Assembly: GCA_032871835.1 (NCBI GenBank)
Contig: CM065298.1
Location: 93,681,891-93,745,890 of the forward strand
Length of the DNA: 64,000 bases
Direction: 5' to 3'
From: Dipteronia dyeriana
Lineage: Eukaryota > Streptophyta > Magnoliopsida > Sapindales > Sapindaceae
Part shown: positions 57,701 to 64,000 of the stretch, in pieces
Position numbering within the stretch: position 1 is the stretch's first letter
Layout of the letters: each line of letters starts with the position of its first letter
Program-made: the position numbers and the translations under genes
Notes under the pieces: model-generated
Seen by the model: only the letters and a program-made list of their open reading frames with translations
The model's database searches: none
What the model was told of the DNA's origin: nothing

Positions 57701-58738
57701 TCCAGAATACGAACTGTTGCCCGAGTCAGCCTCTTTAGCTCTGAATCACTATAGTCAATTGTTTTCTTGTTCCACACTTCGGGGGAACAAAAGAAGAGGG
57801 GAACACTCAACACCATTTAGGAATCCCCTGATCGAACAGTGATATCAAGCCCGAGAGCCCCTCCAGTAAAAAACCAACTGTTCTTCCAAAATTTATTGGA
57901 TGTAGGGAATCCCCATATGAAACCCTTCTTTTTTGGGTCATCAGAAGCATCGACCCCTCGATTCACCTTTGCTTCTTTAGGGACCCAACCATCTGAAGAA
58001 GTAGACGCAAGAAAATAGGTCCCCGTTCTGCTAACCTGCCTCAACGTAAAAAAAATGCCTGATTTCATTCAGGGAAGGCGGTGAAAGGTTCATTCGACTG
58101 AACATGTGCCACATACACATCAAGGCTTTGTAACTATTCGGGGCCAACTGAGCTGGGGCTATCCCTGCTTCAGCCAAAAACCAGGCAATAAAAGGCTGAA
58201 GAGGAAGTGTGACACCGCAGCAAAGCATAGATCCATAAATCGCGACTATGCCCTCAGGAGGATTCCATACGGTTCTATCCCCCGCAAGAACCAAAGTGAC
58301 TGAGTCGGGTAAGTCGAATCGGGAGCGATATTTTTCTATCTCAGTTGGCCCGACCACATTCGGCTCAGTATCAAAGCCACTCGGGCGAGTATCAGAAAAC
58401 AAAAGACGAGACGCCATGTACACTTCATCAACGACACCCTCGTTAACAATCTGTTCCCTGGTCTGAACGCTGCTCGAGCCGTGCTTGTATACCTTGCTTC
58501 TGCTCTGATGTTTACCCATCCTTCGAAAAGATACCCAGTGATCAGAAATATCAGAATCAGAACTAGATGGAAAACTCGATACAGGGTGAAGCCCAGAAAC
58601 ATCAACCTCTAAGAATGGAGGTTCATCTATTGAGATATCCTCCGGTAATCGTTTAATGCAAGATACTAACTGGAAATCCCCATGTTCTAATGCAACAAAA
58701 GCGATTTTAAAGAGACGATGGCGGGAAGATGGCCCCAT

Positions 58739-59229
58739 TAAAACTAACCTTGAATTGAGATTGTTGCAAGATCTTCAAGCGGAGAATCGCGAACTTCTGA
58801 ATAAAGAAATCTTAGTTTAAAGAAATTTCTGCTGAATTTTTAAGAATAAACCAACAATGTCTCTCAGCGAAGAATTTAAAGATGAGACGGCATGAAACCC
58901 TAGGATTTCAAAGCGGGAAAAAATTTATGACGAAACTCGAAGACGTAGGCAGCGCTTGGGGAAACGCAAAAATCATTTTTCATAAACGATATTGAAAAAC
59001 AAAGAGACGAGGGACGCATGTCAAAACAGGAAGTAGCCCTCAACCGTCAGAACTTCAAAACGTCGCTATCATTTAAGGCCTCCCGTGATGGAGCGAATCG
59101 AAATTACAGAGTCACCATTAAGACGCGTCATTATGACAAGACGGCTATTCTGTCGAGAGAAAATTAAGATGATTAAAATACTCTTGCCCGAAATGAAATT
59201 TTCTCGGCAAAAATATTTTAAAGGGGTAT
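58739..59229 (+). other. Element B: antisense gene upstream region and polypurine tract
   Basis: About 490 bases between the antisense start and the 3' LTR, including a purine-rich tail (aaatattttaaaggggtat, 59211-59229) that primes plus-strand synthesis. No other gene. Confidence 0.55.
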
Positions 59230-60105
59230 TGTCGAATGTAAATTTTACCAAGCATACAAGTCATTGACAGGAAGGAAAAAATAGCCAGGTGGACGCCCAA
59301 ATATGCATTCGGGAAATATCCTATAAGGCATCATTAAAGAGAAGAAAGCTCGAGTAAGCATATATTGAATAAAACATACTCGTGATCAGTTAACAGCACT
59401 CGGGACTGGTTAAACAACGCTTCCACTCGGGCTCAAACGGTGCTAATCGGGACCATCATGAATTACTCTTACTTGGGAATAAATACGACTCTAGTAAAAG
59501 TTTGGTGCTTATTTCATACGGATTAAGTCATTAAATACGCGACGATATCCATCAAGAAAGAATCCCAAATAAAATAGAGCATTAAATTATAAGAGTCCCC
59601 AATCAGGAAATAACTTGATTTCTTTGCAAAGGCTTCATTCTTATAAGGAAACAAGTCCAAATTAAACTGCACAACTAGAATCTCGTTCGATTTCCATAAG
59701 AGACTCCGAAACAGGAAAGAAGACAAATCGACCTCAAGAAAGTAACTGAATCACAATTAAATACAAAGATCCTGTATTACTTGTACAATGCATATTAGGG
59801 TTCTATAAACATATAAATAGACCCATAATCTCGTCCAGAAAAGGGATAGGCAATATAGCATACAACAATTATAGTAAATACATAAAGAAAAAAGAGAGAT
59901 CGAGAGCTTGTAAACATCTTATTCTCTTATTGGATTTTGGTTTGGTTGATCCTTCAACCACCCGTGGATGTTTCTCCTGCCATCGAAGTTTTACTACGTA
60001 AAACTTGTCTTTGTTACTCTCTCTGCATCTCTTTCTCTTTAATTCAATAGCCGAAATCCAATTCTTATTGGTTTTTTTGGTATAATCTAGAAATCGACGT
60101 CAACA
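59230..60105 (+). repeat. 3' LTR of element B, 876 bp
   Basis: tgtcgaatg...gacgtcaaca, the partner of 48153-49028, of equal length, followed by the ttccc duplication. Confidence 0.96.
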
Positions 60106-60329
60106 TTCCCCAATAATAAATTGACTTTCTTGTTGAGATCATGCCTCAATGCAACAAGATATTCCCAATCATCTACTTTGACATTGACAGGAACAAGTGC
60201 AAGCGCCTCATTTGCTGTTGCAAATTGAAGACAATGTCTATGCAATTTTTAATGCCACTTATAAGCTTGCTTAAGATCATTCACAATAAATTGATCAACA
60301 TGAGGTTCAGCTGTCAGTATGAATTTTTC
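60106..60329 (-). pseudogene. CACTA 2 TnpA-like exon, cut by element B
   Basis: On the minus strand from 60329, after a ttttacag acceptor: EKFILTAEPHVDQFIVNDLK, a stop after YKWH, then LHRHCLQFATANEALALVPV and VKVDDWEYLVALRHDLNKK. Homologous to the exon at 39441-39196 (STEPHVD...VDDWKYLVELW) of CACTA 1. It belongs to the Transposase_24 family. The 3' continuation is separated by the element B insertion, and I could not find it beyond 48152. Confidence 0.82.
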
Positions 60330-60403
60330 CTGTAAAATCATAAATTAACTGTTATATATCAAAGTAAAAATTATAAATAATAAATTTAAAAACATTAAAA
60401 AGT

Positions 60404-60640
60404 ACCAGCAATCATATCTCTGCCATTTATTAAAAATAACTGAGGTCAAATTTCACACGATGCACAAAATAAATAAAATGATACCAATAACCAGCAATCA
60501 TATCTCTGTCGTTCATCAAAAAGTACTAAGACATAATTTCGCACATGCAGTAGCCAATGCACAAAATAAACAAAAATGACACCAATAATCTTCCAAAATA
60601 AAACCAGCAATAATATCTCTTTAAATATGGTTTCAAGTAC
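60404..60640. repeat. Degenerate tandem repeat in TnpA intron
   Basis: accagcaatcatatctctg begins three units at 60404, 60490 and 60603 (the last with taat), with gcacaaaataaa...aatgacaccaata shared between the first two. Periods are about 86 and 113 because of indels. Confidence 0.75.
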
Positions 60641-60968
60641 AATATTAAATTTCTTTAATTTCCAGAGAAAGCTATCTTGACTATGATGATAAATAATTTA
60701 CATGTTGTATGAAAAATATAATGAATATTGAAGAAAAACAAAACAAATGAATAACTTACATGAATACGGATAATCAATTGTTGAATAATATCTCTTGAGA
60801 AAATGAATTTTCGTGAGAAACAAACACACAAGGAATAGAAGCTATTAGAGAGAAAATCTAGAACATTCTAAGAATTTCTCTAAACCTTTTTTATACAATT
60901 TTCTCACTGTTTTTATAAGTATAATAGATGTTTATATATATATCAGTTGAAACAATTCATATTGGAAT

Positions 60969-61367
60969 CTATAAGAGCATCGTTATATGAGTCTGACTTG
61001 TCATCATGTGATTGGCTATCGGATATTCTGACATGGCACCTTTCATCATCAGTGACATCAGCACATAACAAACTAACATCCTCACTAAACTTTCCCGTGT
61101 AACATCCTCACTAAACTTTCCCGCCAAACCAAGATGCTTTGACAACACACAGCAAAGGATGTGATAATTAATCTGATCATTAAAATCACTCTTCTTGATC
61201 AGTATTCCTAACAATATCTCTTGATTTTCACTCCAACTCTTAACTTGCAGTGGTGTGTATCTCCGAACAATACGTCCTACCTCACATATGTAGAATTGTC
61301 TACTTTGTACTGTAACCGGCATACGTCCTGGAACTTGCATACGTTCTGAACGTGATCTTCCTGCCAT
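60969..61367 (-). pseudogene. CACTA 2 TnpA-like 5' region (uncertain)
   Basis: An open frame of 132 residues on the minus strand, MAGRSRSERMQVPGRMPVTV, then ICEVGRIVRRYTPLQVKSWS. Its place upstream of the Transposase_24 exon on the same strand suggests a first exon of that gene, but I cannot match it to a conserved domain. The last third (YPIANHMMTSQ) may be intron read-through. It could also be an unrelated open frame. Confidence 0.45.
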
Positions 61368-61369
61368 GG

Positions 61370-62266
61370 AAGTTGAAAGTGAAAGATAAAAGAAGCAAAA
61401 CAGAAGTGGAAAAGTCCGGAGAAATAAAAAACTAGATATGGTTAGTTTGTGATAAACTGGAACACATCATGGAGAGGATATTATGGAGAAATAAAAAACT
61501 AGATATGGTTAGTTTATATGAATACTTTTTTTTTCAATTTTTTTATAGTTATAGAAAAAATTATGAAATTTTATTACTATTATAAAACAGATAATTAACA
61601 AGTTAAAAAAAATGTGTAACTTGAGGGGATTGGGTTAATGTTAAATATGAAGAATAACAAAATAAACCAGGGTTCAAATTTTTTTCATCTAATTTAAATC
61701 AGAATAATATTAACTTTCACAAAAATAAATATAGATAATTATCACTGACGTCTCATTCTTATAATTTAATTTCAATTATATATATATATATATATTTCTT
61801 TTCATTACATACCCAAAAAAAAAATGAAGCGTTGCTAAAAATCAAACCTGAGTAAATCACGCTATGACATAGTGTCAATGCATTGCACAAGTTGAAAGCT
61901 GAACCTAATTAAGAAATGTGATATTTTATATTGATTCCTTACTAAAATGAACAATAAAAGCAGACAAAAGCAAAAATTTCCCTGTGAAGTACATATTTGG
62001 AGACTAATAATTAATATAACAAAATCGGGAACAAGATTCACTTAATTTTTGGCCTTCATACAATTACGAAATCATTTTTTTACATATATATATATATAAA
62101 CTTTGAAAAATAATAACTATAAAATAAGAAATAATAATAACAAAATCTTTATAAAATAAGTAGTGGGATCATAGAATAAGTGAAATAAATAGTGGTTAGA
62201 ACTTGAAAAGTGGCAACTTGAGAATTTTTTTTAAAAAAATTGGATTAAGTTTAGTCTTTATTGTTT

Positions 62267-62317
<51 letters not shown>

Positions 62318-62450
62318 GACTTCACTTCCTACCCTGTGATGAATTTGAAGTGTCTAAAGCAAATGATTTTCTTTTTATGATGAAACATTTAGTGATTATA
62401 TTCCATTTGTACTGCTTATCATAAATTATTTCATACTAATTGTCATATAA
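61370..62450. other. Spacer between divergent CACTA 2 genes
   Basis: About 1.1 kb, AT-rich, without a gene. It would hold the promoters of TnpA-like (-) and Tnp2-like (+). 61430-61510 repeats aaactagatatggttagttt twice (61429 and 61498). A (taa)n microsatellite is at 62268-62316. Confidence 0.5.
62268..62316. repeat. (TAA)n microsatellite
   Basis: About 16 uninterrupted units of taa, immediately upstream of the Tnp2-like gene. Confidence 0.95.
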
Positions 62451-62474
62451 ATGTTTGTTAGGGAGGGTTTAGTG

Positions 62475-64000
62475 ATGGATAGGAGTTGGATTCAATCAAA
62501 GGCTAGGCAAAAAATAGAATATATTAATGGGGTGAAAGAATTTATTAGATTTGCAACGGATCACATGAAACCCGGAACCAACAAAATTTTATGTCCATGC
62601 CATAGATGCAACAATTATTGTTCTAAATCTATAGATGATATATAGGAACATTTGTATACATATGGGATGGTTACATCTTACACAAGGTGGACAAGTCATG
62701 GGGAAGAATTGATAGATCATGATTATAATGGTGACTATCAAGATCTCACAAGTTCAACAAATGAGGTAGATGAAGTTAATGAGATACTTAATGATCTTCG
62801 TGATCCAACGCCATTACATGATTTACAAGATGAGGATGCAAATTATGATCATGTTGATAGAAATTGGAACCCTATATTGGAACCAGATACATTTACTAGA
62901 TTGATGAGGGATGCAGAGCGGGAATTGTATCCAGGTTGTCGGCAATTTTCTAAGTTGTCATTTCTTGTGAAATTACTTCACTTAAAAACATTTAATCGAT
63001 GGAGCAATAAGTCTTTCAATATGTTGCTCGAGTTACTAAAAGATGCGTTCCCAGAAGGTGAAACACTACCTACCACTTACTATGAGGCCAAAAAGGTTAT
63101 TCGGGATTTGGGTCTTGGTTATGATAAGATCCATGCATGCAAACATGATTGCGCCCTATTTTGGAAGGAAAATGAATTCAAAGATGAATGTCCAGAATGC
63201 AAGAGTCCAAGATATGTTTATGACGATGGAAGGAATAAAAGGGTGCCTCAAAAAGTGTTAAGACACTTTCCCTTAATACCGAGATTGCAAAGGTTGTTCA
63301 TTTCCAAAAAGACAGCTGTAGACATGCGATGGCATAAGGATAAACGTGTTAATGACGGTGTATTAAGACATCCAGCTGTTTCAGAATCATGGAAAGACTT
63401 TGACCTTGAGCACATATCATTTGTTATGGACGGGCGTAATGTTAGGCTTGGAATAGCAAGTGATGGATTTAATCCATTTGGGAACATGAGTAATTCCTAC
63501 AGTATGTGGCCAGTGTTTGTTGTCCCGTACGACTTACCAAACTTACCACAGTGGAAATGCATGAAAGATCCATTTTTCATGATGTCATTGCTAATTCTAG
63601 GACCTACGGCTCCGGGAAATGACATTGATGTATATTTACAGCCATTAATCAATGAATTGAAAGAATTATGGGATGTTGGCGTTAGTACTTACAATGCTGC
63701 ATCTGGATAAAAGTTTTCTTTACGGGCGGCAGTGTTATGGACAATCAATGACTTTCCGGCATATGGAGATTTTTTCTGGTTGCAGTACAAAAGGGAAGCT
63801 AGCATGTCCTTCATGCAACGAAGACACATCTAATAGATGGTTGAAACATGGAAACAAAACTGTGTACATGCGTCATCGTAGGTTTTTGCCACTTGATCAT
63901 AAATTGAGTGATAGTAAAACCTTTGATGGCACGATAGAAGGCAACTCGAAACTAAGTCTTTATCAACATAAATTATTCTGAACCAGCTGTCTCATGTAAT
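62475..64000 (+). pseudogene. CACTA 2 Tnp2-like transposase, truncated by window end
   Basis: Start chosen at 62475 because MDRSWI is the usual beginning of the Transpos_assoc domain; it continues KILCPCHRCNN. An in-frame stop at 62643-62645 precedes EHLYTYGMVTSYTRWTSHGE. From 62652 a 352-residue open stretch has FSKLSFLVKLLHLKTFNRWS, LGLGYDKIHACKHDCALFWK, CPECKSPRYV, MRWHKDKR and NPFGNMSNSYSMWPVFVVPY, all in the order of the Transposase_21 domain of En/Spm-type CACTA transposases. A stop at 63708-63710, then RAAVLWTINDFPAYGD and a frameshift near 63770 to STKGKLACPSCNEDTSN. The catalytic protein of the element; dead in this copy. It runs past the end of the window. Confidence 0.93.

Larger units (their letters stand above)
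55730..58738 (-). pseudogene. Antisense gene of element B (Transposase_28-like)
   Basis: Opposite to gag-pol. Starts MGPSSRHRLFKIAFVALEHG at 58738 and is open for 235 residues to 58031 (including VWNPPEGIVAIYGSMLCCGV and FIAWFLAEAGIAPAQLAPNS). A frameshift in a run of eight A/T near 58050 moves it to the next frame: FFTLRQVSRTGTYFLAS, WGFPTSNKFWKNSWFFTGG. A single stop at 57817-57819 is followed by VPLFFCSPEVWNKKTIDYSD. Then DLIKLGFFRQ, a 79-base intron (57486-57564), FDTDVVSDLQARQVKAI, acidic and coiled-coil parts, and EWRAYCRSQGKEPHPMHLEI (about 55990). It matches the element A gene along its whole length. Probably Transposase_28-related; function unknown. Confidence 0.82.
48153..60105 (+). 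mobile_element. Ty3/Gypsy, Tat/Retand type (element B), 11.95 kb
   Basis: LTRs 48153-49028 and 59230-60105, both 876 bp, with the perfect 5-bp duplication ttccc at 48148-48152 and 60106-60110. Internal order as in element A: PBS, gag, protease, RT, tandem RNase H, integrase, tandem repeats, an antisense gene, polypurine tract. LTR divergence is roughly 6% over the first 230 bases by eye, less than in element A, and gag and most of RT-RNase H are still open, so this looks like the younger of the two. It sits next to the TnpA-like gene of a CACTA element. Confidence 0.97.

Noticed and set aside
38404..60329. One single CACTA element spanning both TnpA regions
   Set aside because: The same exon (EPHVD...VDDW) occurs in both regions with different sequence, so they are two elements.

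Overview
The window is nuclear DNA of a flowering plant, almost certainly a eudicot. It is AT-rich, has no bacterial-style gene packing, and is dominated by plant-type transposable elements: Ty1/Copia, Ty3/Gypsy of the Tat/Retand and chromovirus types, a plant LINE, tRNA-derived SINEs, hAT, CACTA and MITEs. I see one convincing host gene, a two-exon cytochrome P450 of CYP706 type at 34104-35846 on the + strand.

Layout. 1-3340: a decayed minus-strand Copia (gag remnant, long leader with GC-rich imperfect repeats, tRNA-Met-like PBS, LTR). 3343 to about 8060: a decayed plus-strand LINE (reverse transcriptase, zinc-binding and RNase H domains), split by a 934-bp non-autonomous hAT (3583-4516, 8-bp TSD) and by an 886-bp solo LTR (6922-7807, 5-bp TSD). 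8139-9407: a small MITE, a long inverted-repeat element and a SINE. 9469-31196: a Copia with matching 5-bp TSDs. Its 3' LTR was split by a 15.4-kb Tat/Retand-type Gypsy (15334-30700, 5-bp TSD), which was itself hit by a 3.4-kb hAT (24023-27384, 8-bp TSD). That is three nested layers, each with its target duplication readable.

31197-34100: a second SINE, a local duplication, two MITEs and a long-TIR MULE-like element, ending just upstream of the P450. 36264-39441: the end of a CACTA element with a minus-strand TnpA-like (Transposase_24) gene. 39450-43564: a truncated minus-strand chromovirus-like Gypsy. 43565-48152: AT-rich DNA with several MITEs and a deleted Copia. 48153-60105: a complete second Tat/Retand-type Gypsy with 876-bp LTRs and 5-bp TSDs. 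60106-64000: a second CACTA with TnpA-like (-) and Tnp2-like (+) genes head to head, running off the window.

The most interesting signal is in the two Tat/Retand elements. Each carries between pol and the 3' LTR a spliced-looking gene on the strand opposite to gag-pol. Although the LTRs differ, the two antisense genes match at the N-terminus, in the middle and at the C-terminus, and have a short intron at the same place. Antisense ORFs are known in Retand-like elements, but their function is not established.

Nearly every transposon gene here is broken by stops or frameshifts, so most are annotated as pseudogenes. Boundaries supported by target site duplications are firm; the others are approximate.
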